From contig JBMTDJ010000061.1 in NCBI GenBank assembly GCA_049431945.1, forward strand, positions 1-12,889: DNA of 12,889 bases, in the 5' to 3' direction. The notes beneath the pieces were generated by a model that was not told where the DNA came from, did not search any database, and saw only the letters and a list, made by a program, of their open reading frames with translations. The position numbers and the translations under genes were made by a program. The stretch is from Mxb001 sp049431945 (GTDB taxonomy: Bacteria; Actinomycetota; Actinomycetes; S36-B12). Of this stretch, positions 6,435 through 12,889 are shown one piece after another (within the stretch, counting starts at the first letter, position 1; the number at the start of each line of letters is the position of its first letter).

Positions 6435-7721
6435 ATGCCCGCCATCGTGCTGCTCGGCGCCCAATGGGGCGATGAGGGCAAGGGCAAGGCCACCGATCTG
6501 CTCGGTGGTCGCGTCGACTACGTCGTGCGCTACCAGGGCGGCAACAACGCGGGTCACACTGTCGTCATCGGCGACGCGAAGTACGCGCTGCACCTGCTGC
6601 CCAGCGGCATCCTGTCACCCGGTGTGGTGCCGGTCATCGGCAATGGCGTCGTCGTCGATCCGGCCGTCCTCCTCGAGGAGATGGCCGGTCTCGAGGCCCG
6701 CGGTGTCGACACGTCACGGCTGCTCATCAGTGCGAGCGCGCACCTGATCACGCCGTATCACGTGACACTCGACAAGGTGACCGAGCGATTCCTCGGCAAG
6801 GCGAAGATCGGCACCACCGGTCGCGGTATCGGCCCGACGTACATGGACAAGGTCGCTCGCATTGGCATTCGCGTGCAAGACCTCTTCGATCCGTCGATCC
6901 TGCGTCAGAAGGTCGAGGGCGCGCTGGTCAACAAGAACCAGACCCTCGTCAAGGTATTCAATCGACGCGAGCTCGACATCGATGCGATCACCGAGGAACT
7001 GCTGCAGTACGCCGAACCGATGCGCCCGCACGTGACTGACACCGCCCTCGTGCTCAACAACGCCCTCGATGCGGGCAAGACCGTGCTCCTCGAGGGCGGC
7101 CAGGGCACGCTCCTCGACGTCGACCACGGCACGTACCCCTTTGTGACGTCCTCCAACCCGACCGCGGGCGGTGCCTGCACCGGCAGCGGCATCGGCCCGA
7201 CGCGAATCACCCGCGTGATCGGCATCCTCAAGGCCTACACCACACGCGTGGGGTCGGGACCATTCCCCACCGAGCTCCATGACGAGTGGGGTGAGCGACT
7301 GCGGAGCGTCGGCGGTGAGGTCGGCGTGACGACGGGACGCCCACGCCGGTGCGGGTGGTTCGACGCACCGATCGCGCGCTACGCCACGCGCGTCAACGGC
7401 CTGACCGACTTCTTCCTCACCAAACTCGATGTGCTCACGGGCATCGAGCGGATCCCGGTCTGCGTGGCATACGAGATCGAGGGCGAGCGCGTCGACGAAC
7501 TACCGGCGAGCCAGACGGACTTCCATCATGCGAAGCCGATCTACGAGGAGGTTCCCGGCTGGACCGAGGACATCTCCTCCGCGCGCTCGATCGAGGATCT
7601 GCCGGTCAACGCCCAGGCGTACGTGCGCTACCTGGAGGAGCTCTCGGGTGCGCCGATCAGCGCCATCGGCGTCGGCCAGGATCGCGACGCCACCATCGTC
7701 GTGCGCGACATGCTCGCCTGA
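6435..7721 (+). CDS. purA: Adenylosuccinate synthetase
   Basis: The 428-residue enzyme joins aspartate to IMP using GTP, the first committed step to AMP, in the cytoplasm. All hallmark motifs are present: the N-terminal GTP loop WGDEGKGK (11-18, catalytic D13), GNNAGHT with the general acid H41, the IMP-binding GTTGRGIGPTY (126-136), EGGQGTLLDVDHGTYP and TSSNPTAGG, and the loop TTGRPRRCGWFD with its two arginines. Length is normal for bacterial PurA. The ATG at 6435 is preceded by GAGGTG at 6423-6428, six bases upstream. The frame is open to an ATG at 6348, but that would overlap the putative promoter and add a low-quality leader. The gene has its own promoter and is followed by a convergent gap. 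Confidence 0.98.
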   Translation: MPAIVLLGAQWGDEGKGKATDLLGGRVDYVVRYQGGNNAGHTVVIGDAKYALHLLPSGILSPGVVPVIGNGVVVDPAVLLEEMAGLEARGVDTSRLLISASAHLITPYHVTLDKVTERFLGKAKIGTTGRGIGPTYMDKVARIGIRVQDLFDPSILRQKVEGALVNKNQTLVKVFNRRELDIDAITEELLQYAEPMRPHVTDTALVLNNALDAGKTVLLEGGQGTLLDVDHGTYPFVTSSNPTAGGACTGSGIGPTRITRVIGILKAYTTRVGSGPFPTELHDEWGERLRSVGGEVGVTTGRPRRCGWFDAPIARYATRVNGLTDFFLTKLDVLTGIERIPVCVAYEIEGERVDELPASQTDFHHAKPIYEEVPGWTEDISSARSIEDLPVNAQAYVRYLEELSGAPISAIGVGQDRDATIVVRDMLA

Positions 7722-7733
7722 GCACGCTGCCCT

Positions 7734-7754
7734 ATTCGGTCCTGTCGACCGAAT
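7734..7754 (+). terminator. Hairpin downstream of purA, possible terminator
   Basis: ATTCGGTC at 7734-7741 and GACCGAAT at 7747-7754 form a perfect eight-pair stem with a five-base loop, starting 12 bases after the purA stop. No T run follows, as is common in actinobacterial terminators. Its right arm belongs to the first copy of the tandem repeat. Confidence 0.45.
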
Positions 7755-7823
7755 GGCTGCCCTCAGCCTCTCCTGTCGACCGAATGGCTGCCCTCAGCCT
7801 CTCCTGTCGACCGAATGGCTGCC
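7740..7823. repeat. 31-bp tandem repeat, 2.7 copies
   Basis: The unit begins TCCTGTCGACCGAATGGCTG and ends CCCTCAGCCTC. Copies lie at 7740-7770 and 7771-7801, and a partial third copy at 7802-7823 covers 22 bases. They are identical over the repeated length. Each full copy contains the palindrome GTCGAC and a small hairpin, GGCTG-CCCT-CAGCC (7755-7768 and 7786-7799). The period is not a multiple of three and no gene covers it, so it is non-coding. Exact identity suggests recent slippage or selection for the structure. Confidence 0.95.
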
Positions 7824-7842
7824 ACGTGGTCGACGACGTGGC
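7821..7842 (-). terminator. Hairpin after the minus-strand membrane protein gene, possible terminator
   Basis: GCCACGT at 7821-7827 and ACGTGGC at 7836-7842 form a seven-pair stem with an eight-base loop, directly after the minus-strand stop codon at 7844-7846. It lacks a T run on either strand. It could act in both directions in this convergent gap. Confidence 0.45.
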
Positions 7843-7843
7843 A

Positions 7844-8410
7844 CTAGCGAGATGAGCGCGCAGCCCAGCGCGGCTTCCCCCACCGGACCCATCCCCAGTA
7901 CCAGATCGCCGTGAGCAAGTAGTCGTACGCGAAGAGCAGCAGCAGCGCTGCCCCACTCACGTCGATCGACTCGGCCTGGTCGCCCAACTCGTCGATCTCG
8001 GCCAAGTCACGGATGCTGCCGTCCAGGATCACGAAGGCAACCAGCGCGATAGGGATGATCTTGGCGAGTTCATGCCCGGCGCGTGGCGCGGTGAAGGCCA
8101 GCGTGCGAATGGCGATGATGAGTGCAATCGGGAAGATCACCAGTTGAGCAGCATTGAGCGCATTTTCGTTGACGAAGAGCACCAAAGTGAAGAACATCCA
8201 CCAGGCCGTGACGAGGATGGGCGTCGCGATGACGTATCGGATGAGGTCGCGGCGTGTGACGCGTGGACCGTCGGGAGTCTGGGTCACACGAAGAAGCGGA
8301 TGGTCCATCGAGCGGTAGACGAGGTAGGCGAGCAGCGCCCCTGTGATGATGACGATCGACCAGAAGGCGATCTCACCCAGTCCGATCTCGGTCAGATCCG
8401 CCGTGTCCAC
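7844..8410 (-). CDS. Five-helix membrane protein of unknown function
   Basis: Roughly 188 residues with five hydrophobic segments (about 13-33, 60-81, 85-106, 116-130, 151-172 from the chosen start), a charged cytoplasmic or external loop rich in Asp and Glu between helices four and five (EIDELGDQAESID), and a basic, Trp-rich end (WYWGWVRWGKPRW). No family motif is recognised. Two GTG starts are possible: one at 8416 and one at 8410. The second is chosen because AGGA (8421-8418, minus strand) lies seven bases before it and only one base before the first. The gene is convergent with purA and divergent from the acetyltransferase, so it is probably transcribed alone. The coding call is supported by the hydrophobic pattern; function is unknown. 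Confidence 0.8.
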   Translation of the reverse strand: MDTADLTEIGLGEIAFWSIVIITGALLAYLVYRSMDHPLLRVTQTPDGPRVTRRDLIRYVIATPILVTAWWMFFTLVLFVNENALNAAQLVIFPIALIIAIRTLAFTAPRAGHELAKIIPIALVAFVILDGSIRDLAEIDELGDQAESIDVSGAALLLLFAYDYLLTAIWYWGWVRWGKPRWAARSSR

Positions 8411-8445
8411 GGACACATCCTAGGAATGAGCTGAGTCGTCCCTGT

Positions 8446-8451
8446 CACACT
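8446..8451 (+). promoter_or_regulatory. Possible -10 element of a leaderless acetyltransferase transcript
   Basis: CACACT (compare TAnnnT) ends six bases before the GTG at 8458, and there is no Shine-Dalgarno sequence before that GTG. This spacing would place the transcript start at the start codon. No good -35 is seen, so support is weak. Confidence 0.3.
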
Positions 8452-8457
8452 GGGCAC

Positions 8458-9072
8458 GTGACGATCCCCGCCGACTCGCGGCCTGACGATTCGGCTTGGC
8501 CGCAGGCACAGTGGCCGCCGCCGCACACGTTGAGCCTGGGAGCGATCACGCTGTCGCAGTACGTACCTGCGGACACCCCCGATCTCTTCGCCGCACTCGA
8601 CCACGATGCGTGCTGGGATCACGTCGCGGGCAGGCCGAGTGACCCCGCGGCGTACGCCGCAGTTCTTGCTCAGGCACCCGCAGCAGGCCGATGGCCCTGG
8701 GTGGTCCGCGACGCGGGCACGGTCGTCGGCACCACGTCGTACCTCGAGGTCAGCCTGCCCGATGCGCGCCTAGAGATCGGTCACACGGTCTACACCCCGG
8801 CGGTGTGGGGATCCGCGGTCAACCCCGCCTGCAAGTTGCTGCTCATGCAGTGGGCCTTCGATCACGGCTTCGGTCGCGTGCAGCTCAAGACCGATATCCG
8901 CAACAAGCGCTCCCAGCGGGCAATCGCCGGGGTTGGAGCGACATACGAGGGTGTCCTGCGTCGCTACCAGCGCCGGGCCGACGGCACGGTGCGCGACACG
9001 GTCATGTACTCCGTCACCGCCGAGGAGTGGCCTGGTGTGCGAGAGCGCCTCGCGGCCCGCCTCGGCCGATAG
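8458..9072 (+). CDS. GNAT-family N-acetyltransferase, RimJ/RimL-like
   Basis: A 204-residue protein with the layout of the RimJ/RimL branch of GNAT enzymes, which transfer acetyl from acetyl-CoA to an amino group of a protein terminus or small molecule. Visible features are the central strand VVGTTSYLEV (89-98), the IGHTVYTPAVWG segment (108-118) leading into the acetyl-CoA loop and helix, and the conserved block LKTDIRNKRSQRAIAGVGATYEG split over 143-165, followed by the usual RRADGTVRDTVMYSV end. The acetyl-CoA loop reads WGSAVNPACK rather than the more usual WGxGxA form. The GTG start has no ribosome binding site, and a leaderless transcript is suggested. It is divergent from the membrane protein gene. 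The substrate cannot be predicted. Confidence 0.88.
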   Translation: MTIPADSRPDDSAWPQAQWPPPHTLSLGAITLSQYVPADTPDLFAALDHDACWDHVAGRPSDPAAYAAVLAQAPAAGRWPWVVRDAGTVVGTTSYLEVSLPDARLEIGHTVYTPAVWGSAVNPACKLLLMQWAFDHGFGRVQLKTDIRNKRSQRAIAGVGATYEGVLRRYQRRADGTVRDTVMYSVTAEEWPGVRERLAARLGR

Positions 9073-9083
9073 GGGCGGCTCAG

Positions 9084-9112
9084 CCGACCCGCCACGCCTT
9101 CGGGTCTAGGCT
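9084..9112 (+). promoter_or_regulatory. Putative promoter of the class III aminotransferase gene
   Basis: CCGACC at 9084-9089 (compare TTGACC) and TAGGCT at 9107-9112 are separated by 17 bases. Transcription would start near 9119, leaving a leader of about 26 bases that contains the strong ribosome binding site AGGAGG at 9132-9137. Confidence 0.45.
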
Positions 9113-9144
9113 CATCCCGTCGTTTACGACCAGGAGGAGCCAGC

Positions 9145-10491
9145 ATGGAGTTCACCGCCGATCCCGCCGAGGGCCAGCGCGTCTATGACCTCGACCGCGC
9201 CCACGTCTTCCACTCATGGAGCGCCCAGGCGCAGATCAAGCCGCTGCCTATCGCTGCGGCCGAGGGCAGCTACTTCTGGGATTACGACGGCAACCGCTAC
9301 CTCGACTTCTCCAGTCAGCTCGTCAACGTCAACATCGGCCATCAGCACCCCAAGGTCGTCAAGGCCATCCAGGAGCAGGCGGCGCGACTGTCGACCATCG
9401 CGCCTCAGCACGCCAACGACATGCGTGGCGAGGCAGCCAAGCGCATCGTCGATCGATCGGGCGAGCGTCACCAGAAGGTGTTCTTCACCAATGGCGGTGC
9501 GGATGCAGTCGAGAACGCCATCCGCATGGCGCGCCTGCACACCCACAAGCACAAGGTGCTCTCGACGTATCGCAGCTACCACGGCAATACCGGTGCGGCG
9601 ATCCAGGCGACGGGTGATCCGCGACGTTGGCCCAATGAGTACGCCTCCCAGCAGGTCCACTTCTTTGGCCCCTTCCCCTACCGCTCACCCTTCTGGTCCG
9701 ACTCCCCGGAGCAGGAGAGCGAGCGTGCGCTGCAGCACCTTGAGGAGGTCATCAAGTTCGAGGGCCCCGGCACCATCGGCGCGATCCTGCTCGAGTCCGT
9801 CGTCGGCACCGCGGGAGTGCTCGTGCCGCCGCCGGGCTATCTCGAGGGCCTGCGAGCCCTGTGCGACAAGTACGAGATCGTCTGGATCGCCGACGAGACG
9901 ATGAGTGGCTTCGGTCGCACGGGCGAGTGGTTCGCGTGGCAGAACTGGCCGGCCGAGCCCGATCTCATCGTCTTCGCCAAGGGCTCCAACTCCGGATACG
10001 TCCCGGTCGGTGGCGTCGTCATCTCGGGCGACATCGCGGCGACCTTCGACGATCGTGTCTTCCCCGGAGGACTGACCTACTCTGGCCACCCGCTCGCTGC
10101 GGCATCCATCGTCGCGTCCATCGATGCGATGACGGAGGAGGGCATCATCGACAACGCCAAGCGCATCGGCACCGACGTACTCGGCCCAGGACTTCGTGAC
10201 CTCGCCGAGCGTCACCCTGTCATCGGCGAGGTGCGTGGACTCGGTGTCTTCTGGGCGCTCGACCTCGTCTCGGATCGGGCGACCAAGGAGCCCCTCGCGC
10301 CGTACGGGGGCACATCGCCGGCCATGGTCGAATTCACGGCCGAGTGCAAGAAGCGCGGGCTGATGCCCTTCGTCAACTTCAACCGCACGCACGTCGTGCC
10401 GCCGTGCACGGTCACCGATGCGGAGGCCAAGGAGGGCCTGGCGATCCTCGACGAGGTGCTCTCGATCACCGATCAGCACTACGCGGGCTGA
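9145..10491 (+). CDS. Class III PLP-dependent aminotransferase
   Basis: The 448-residue cytoplasmic enzyme moves an amino group from an omega-amino compound (such as taurine, beta-alanine, GABA or a diamine) to a keto acid. Fold type I class III marks are clear: the N-terminal GSYFWDYDGNRYLDFSSQL (41-59), GHQHPKV, the phosphate-binding NGGADAVENA (116-125), YRSYHG (142-147), the cofactor Asp in WIADETMSGFGRTG (D250), and the PLP lysine in FAKGSNSGYVPVGGV (K279). R414 (FNRTHVVPP) may hold the substrate carboxylate. Length is typical. The overall sequence style recalls the taurine-pyruvate aminotransferase-like group, but the exact substrate cannot be read. AGGAGG at 9132-9137 is seven bases before the ATG. 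It ends tail to tail with the lipoprotein gene, five bases apart. Confidence 0.93.
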   Translation: MEFTADPAEGQRVYDLDRAHVFHSWSAQAQIKPLPIAAAEGSYFWDYDGNRYLDFSSQLVNVNIGHQHPKVVKAIQEQAARLSTIAPQHANDMRGEAAKRIVDRSGERHQKVFFTNGGADAVENAIRMARLHTHKHKVLSTYRSYHGNTGAAIQATGDPRRWPNEYASQQVHFFGPFPYRSPFWSDSPEQESERALQHLEEVIKFEGPGTIGAILLESVVGTAGVLVPPPGYLEGLRALCDKYEIVWIADETMSGFGRTGEWFAWQNWPAEPDLIVFAKGSNSGYVPVGGVVISGDIAATFDDRVFPGGLTYSGHPLAAASIVASIDAMTEEGIIDNAKRIGTDVLGPGLRDLAERHPVIGEVRGLGVFWALDLVSDRATKEPLAPYGGTSPAMVEFTAECKKRGLMPFVNFNRTHVVPPCTVTDAEAKEGLAILDEVLSITDQHYAG

Positions 10492-10496
10492 GCCGG

Positions 10497-11897
10497 CTAG
10501 AGGACGGGCTGCACCTCGAGCCCGTAGACGATTCCCCGCGAGGTGCTCACCTGCACCTGGTAGAAGCCGGGCTGATCGGGCGCGAAGAGCACGACGTCGC
10601 TGCCGGGCGAGGTGACCTCGATCTTGCTCACCGGGGCGCCGTCGCGAGTGAGCTCGATGATCGTTCCGGTTGACCAGGCGCCTGCGGCGACGCGGAAACG
10701 CAGGCCCTGCGAGACGCGCTTATAGGCGACGATCGAAAAGGTTCGCACGCTGATGTCGAGCGAGACCGGCTTGAGGTCGCCCACCTTGACGACGTAGCCG
10801 AGATCTCCGCTGCCGCCCTTCTGGGCCACCACATCGCGGAACGCAAAACTGCCGTTGGCCTTGACGGTGCTGGTGCCGAGGAGCGCATCACCGGCGACGA
10901 GGGCCACGGCCGTGCCCTCCCGGACGCCGGTGGTCGTGCCGTCCACATCGAAGAGCTGACCGGTGCTGTACGCCGTACCTGCGGAGGGGGATGTCACGGT
11001 GACCGTCGGCTCGACCACGCGCACTCGCGCCTTCTGTGCACCCGTCGCTGGCTCGAAACCGGGCACAGGTCGATCGGCTGGGCAGTCGTACTGGTTCTCG
11101 AGCGGGCCGCACGCGGCGAGATCGCCCTTGGCCCGCACCGTGAGGGTCCCGCCCCTGCGCGTCTGGATCTCGACCGAGGCCCGACCCTTGGGATCGGTAA
11201 GCACCGTAAAGGTGTTGGCGCCGGTGATGAAGCGGCCAGGTCCCTTGGGCGGCAGCGAGAGGTCGACGCCGGCGTTCTCGATGGGGTTGCCGAAGACATC
11301 GGTCACGGACACGAGAGCCTCGAAGCTCTCGCCCGAGTCCACGCTCGTCTCGGTGACCGACAGTGAGACGTTGCGGGCGGCCTCGCGTGAAGTGACGACG
11401 GGGAACACCGCGGTCGCGGAGTTCAGGCCCTCGACGTACACGTTGACCGATCCCACGGTGGTCGAGAAGAGATAGACCGCGGCGATGCAGCGCTCTGGAC
11501 CCGCTTCGCTGAAGACGGTGACCTCGGGCTCACCGAGCGGGTCATCGACGAGTGACTCCAGGAGGAGTCCTCCCGTCGCGCGGAACCTCACGGGTGAGCC
11601 GCTGGTCGAGGTGACGACCTCCAGGCGCATGGCCATCGGCCGCTCTGCCGTGCCGCCTTCGAGCCCGAGGTAGGGGACGACAAGCGGGGTGGTGACGCGC
11701 TCCGCCGCGACGCCGTTGGCGGTGAGCTCGGAGATGTCCGGGGGAGTCACCGAGTCGCCAGCCGCGCACGCGGATGCGGGCATGGTCTCAGTCGGGCTCG
11801 GCGTCGGGCTGGGGCTCGAGGAGCCGAAGGGCAGCAGGCCGCACCCCGAGAGGAGAGCAGCCCCCGACACCAGCGCGGTTGCGCGCCAGACCCGCAT
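10497..11897 (-). CDS. Secreted lipoprotein with bacterial Ig-like domains
   Basis: From the ATG at 11897 the protein has 466 residues. It opens with a lipoprotein signal peptide (MRVWRATALVSGAALLSGC, lipid-bearing Cys at 19), then a Ser/Pro/Thr-rich linker (about 26-40). A region at about 175-259 resembles an invasin-type Big_1 Ig-like domain (SLSVTETSVDSGESFEALV, VTDVFGNPIENAGV, LTDPKGRASVEI, GGTLTVRAKG). A second beta-rich Ig-like module follows at about 297-387, and a third beta segment ends the protein. Four further cysteines (44, 137, 263, 272) may form disulfides. It is probably a cell-surface protein of structural or binding role; no enzyme motif is seen. The frame also starts at GTG 11936, but that would put charged residues before the signal peptide and lie upstream of the proposed -10 site. 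GTG 11900 is an alternative start. Confidence 0.85.
   Translation of the reverse strand: MRVWRATALVSGAALLSGCGLLPFGSSSPSPTPSPTETMPASACAAGDSVTPPDISELTANGVAAERVTTPLVVPYLGLEGGTAERPMAMRLEVVTSTSGSPVRFRATGGLLLESLVDDPLGEPEVTVFSEAGPERCIAAVYLFSTTVGSVNVYVEGLNSATAVFPVVTSREAARNVSLSVTETSVDSGESFEALVSVTDVFGNPIENAGVDLSLPPKGPGRFITGANTFTVLTDPKGRASVEIQTRRGGTLTVRAKGDLAACGPLENQYDCPADRPVPGFEPATGAQKARVRVVEPTVTVTSPSAGTAYSTGQLFDVDGTTTGVREGTAVALVAGDALLGTSTVKANGSFAFRDVVAQKGGSGDLGYVVKVGDLKPVSLDISVRTFSIVAYKRVSQGLRFRVAAGAWSTGTIIELTRDGAPVSKIEVTSPGSDVVLFAPDQPGFYQVQVSTSRGIVYGLEVQPVL
10505..10524 (+). terminator. Inverted repeat just past the aminotransferase stop, possible terminator
   Basis: CGGGCT at 10505-10510 and AGCCCG at 10519-10524 pair with an eight-base loop. 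It lies inside the 3' end of the convergent lipoprotein gene, 14 bases after the aminotransferase stop, the only place nearby for a plus-strand terminator. No T run follows. Confidence 0.25.
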
Positions 11898-11906
11898 CAC
11901 CGGCAC

Positions 11907-11912
11907 ATCGTA
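11907..11912 (-). promoter_or_regulatory. Putative -10 element of the lipoprotein gene
   Basis: On the minus strand TACGAT (11912-11907) lies six bases before GTG 11900 and nine before ATG 11897. There is no ribosome binding site between them, so a leaderless transcript is suggested. A weak -35 (TGAGAC) sits 17 bases further upstream. This supports the shorter lipoprotein start. Confidence 0.4.
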
Positions 11913-11946
11913 CGTTGCAGGTCGGAGGTGTCTCACCAGGCGCGAC

Positions 11947-11952
11947 TAGGCT
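11947..11952 (+). promoter_or_regulatory. Putative -10 element of a leaderless purD transcript
   Basis: TAGGCT ends eight bases before the GTG start of purD at 11961. No Shine-Dalgarno sequence stands before the GTG, so the transcript probably starts at or next to the start codon. No clear -35 is seen. The same TAGGCT hexamer occurs before the aminotransferase gene. Confidence 0.4.
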
Positions 11953-11960
11953 CTCGACTT

Positions 11961-12889
11961 GTGATCGTCTTGGTGGTCGGCTCCGGTGCGCGCGAGCACG
12001 CCCTGGTGCGTGCCCTGCGACGTGACGCTCAGGTGAACGACGTGCATATCGCCCCGGGCAATGCCGGAATCGCCCAGGACGCGCGGCCGCATCCGATCGA
12101 CCCACTCGACGGCTCGGCGGTGGCCGATCTCGCCGTATCCCTGGGCGTCGACCTTGTCGTCATCGGCCCTGAGGCTCCGCTCGTGGCTGGCGTCGCCGAT
12201 GCCGTGCGCGCCCGCGGCATCGCCTGCTTCGGGCCAAGCGCCCAGGCAGCACAACTCGAGGGCAGCAAGGCATTCGCCAAGGACGTGATGGCGGCAGCGG
12301 GCGTCCCGACCGCTCGGCCATTCGTCTGCCGCACCCTCCCCGAGGTCCAGACCGCGCTGGATGAACTCGGTGCGCCGTACGTCGTCAAGGACGATGGGCT
12401 CGCGGCGGGCAAGGGGGTGGTCGTCACCGAGGATCGCGCGGTCGCGCTTGATCACGCGCGAGCATGTCTGGATGCTGGATCAGCCGTCGTGGTGGAGGAG
12501 TTCCTCGATGGTCCCGAGGTCTCGCTCTTCGCCGTCACCGATGGCCTGACGGTCGTGCCGCTGCAACCTGCGCAGGACTTCAAGCGCGCGCTGGACGGCG
12601 ATGCTGGCCCCAACACGGGTGGCATGGGGTCGTACTCCCCGCTGGCCTGGGCGCCCGTTGACCTCGTCGAGACGACGATGCGTGATGTTCTGCAGCCGAC
12701 CGTCGATGAGATGCGGCGGCGCGGCACACCGTTCAGCGGACTCCTCTACGCCGGGCTTGCGCTGACCTCGAAGGGTCTTCGTGTCGTGGAGTTCAACGCG
12801 CGCTTCGGTGACCCAGAGACTCAGGTCGTGCTCGCACGCCTGGACTCGCCGTTGGCGACGCTCTTGCACGCGGCGGCGACCGGCACGCT
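11961..12889 (+). CDS. purD: Phosphoribosylamine-glycine ligase (partial, runs off the right edge)
   Basis: The first 309 codons of GAR synthetase, which joins glycine to phosphoribosylamine using ATP in the second step of purine synthesis. Hallmarks are the N-terminal VVGSGAREHAL (5-15), APGNAGIA, the VIGPEAPLVAGVAD block, FGPSAQAAQLEGSK, then the ATP-grasp domain with YVVKDDGLAAGKGVVV, VVEEFLDGPEVSLF, QDFKRALDGDAGPNTGGMGSYSP (split by the usual loop) and VVEFNARFGDPETQ. Bacterial PurD proteins have about 420-430 residues, so roughly 110-120 C-terminal residues lie beyond the window. The first codon GTG directly begins the conserved strand, so this start is favoured despite having no ribosome binding site. 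It is divergent from the lipoprotein gene, 63 bases apart. With purA it frames this region with purine genes. Confidence 0.97.
   Translation, partial: MIVLVVGSGAREHALVRALRRDAQVNDVHIAPGNAGIAQDARPHPIDPLDGSAVADLAVSLGVDLVVIGPEAPLVAGVADAVRARGIACFGPSAQAAQLEGSKAFAKDVMAAAGVPTARPFVCRTLPEVQTALDELGAPYVVKDDGLAAGKGVVVTEDRAVALDHARACLDAGSAVVVEEFLDGPEVSLFAVTDGLTVVPLQPAQDFKRALDGDAGPNTGGMGSYSPLAWAPVDLVETTMRDVLQPTVDEMRRRGTPFSGLLYAGLALTSKGLRVVEFNARFGDPETQVVLARLDSPLATLLHAAATGT

Larger units (their letters stand above)
7722..7843. other. Convergent intergenic region between purA and the membrane protein gene
   Basis: No gene is seen in these 122 bases. They are largely filled by a 31-bp tandem repeat and by several hairpins, two of which sit near the gene ends and could stop transcription from both sides. 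Confidence 0.7.

Noticed and set aside
7740..7823. CRISPR array
   Set aside because: The whole 31-bp unit repeats without unique spacers between copies, there are fewer than three full copies, and no cas genes are nearby.
11898..11936. GTG at 11936 as the lipoprotein start
   Set aside because: It would put 13 extra residues before a well-formed lipoprotein signal peptide and lies upstream of the likely -10 site.

Overview
The window looks like chromosomal DNA of a high-GC Gram-positive bacterium (Actinomycetota). Codon usage is strongly G/C at third positions, GTG starts are common, promoter-like TTGAC-N17-TAnnnT sites are seen, and several genes appear to be leaderless. The genus cannot be told from the sequence. 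There are no tRNA or rRNA genes, insertion sequences, phage genes or CRISPR arrays.

Positions 246-6341 hold one tightly packed plus-strand operon of six genes, most with ATGA or TGATG stop/start overlaps. In order they are: a membrane-anchored cupredoxin with an incomplete CuA-like site, cytochrome oxidase subunit II with a full CuA site, subunit I, a divergent subunit III with a Ser/Pro/Ala tail, a CopD-family copper membrane protein, and a 120-residue two-helix membrane protein. Together they would form a heme-copper oxygen reductase with its copper supply. Subunit I keeps all six heme/CuB histidines, the cross-linkable tyrosine and the D-channel residues. By eye alignment it lacks the classical K-channel Lys and Thr and has an altered Mg site. 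This divergent oxidase cassette is the most interesting part of the window.

Positions 6348-7721 carry purA (adenylosuccinate synthetase) with its own promoter and a leader rich in GGGCCC repeats. A 122-bp convergent gap (7722-7843) follows, containing 2.7 copies of a 31-bp tandem repeat plus hairpins. Next come a minus-strand five-helix membrane protein of unknown function (7844-8410), a divergent GNAT acetyltransferase (8458-9072) and a class III PLP aminotransferase (9145-10491). A minus-strand lipoprotein with Ig-like domains (10497-11897) meets the aminotransferase tail to tail. Finally, a divergent purD (phosphoribosylamine-glycine ligase) runs off the right edge. This right half is ordinary housekeeping sequence with purine-synthesis genes at both ends. 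The first 245 bases hold the cox promoter region and possibly the start of a divergent gene leaving the left edge.
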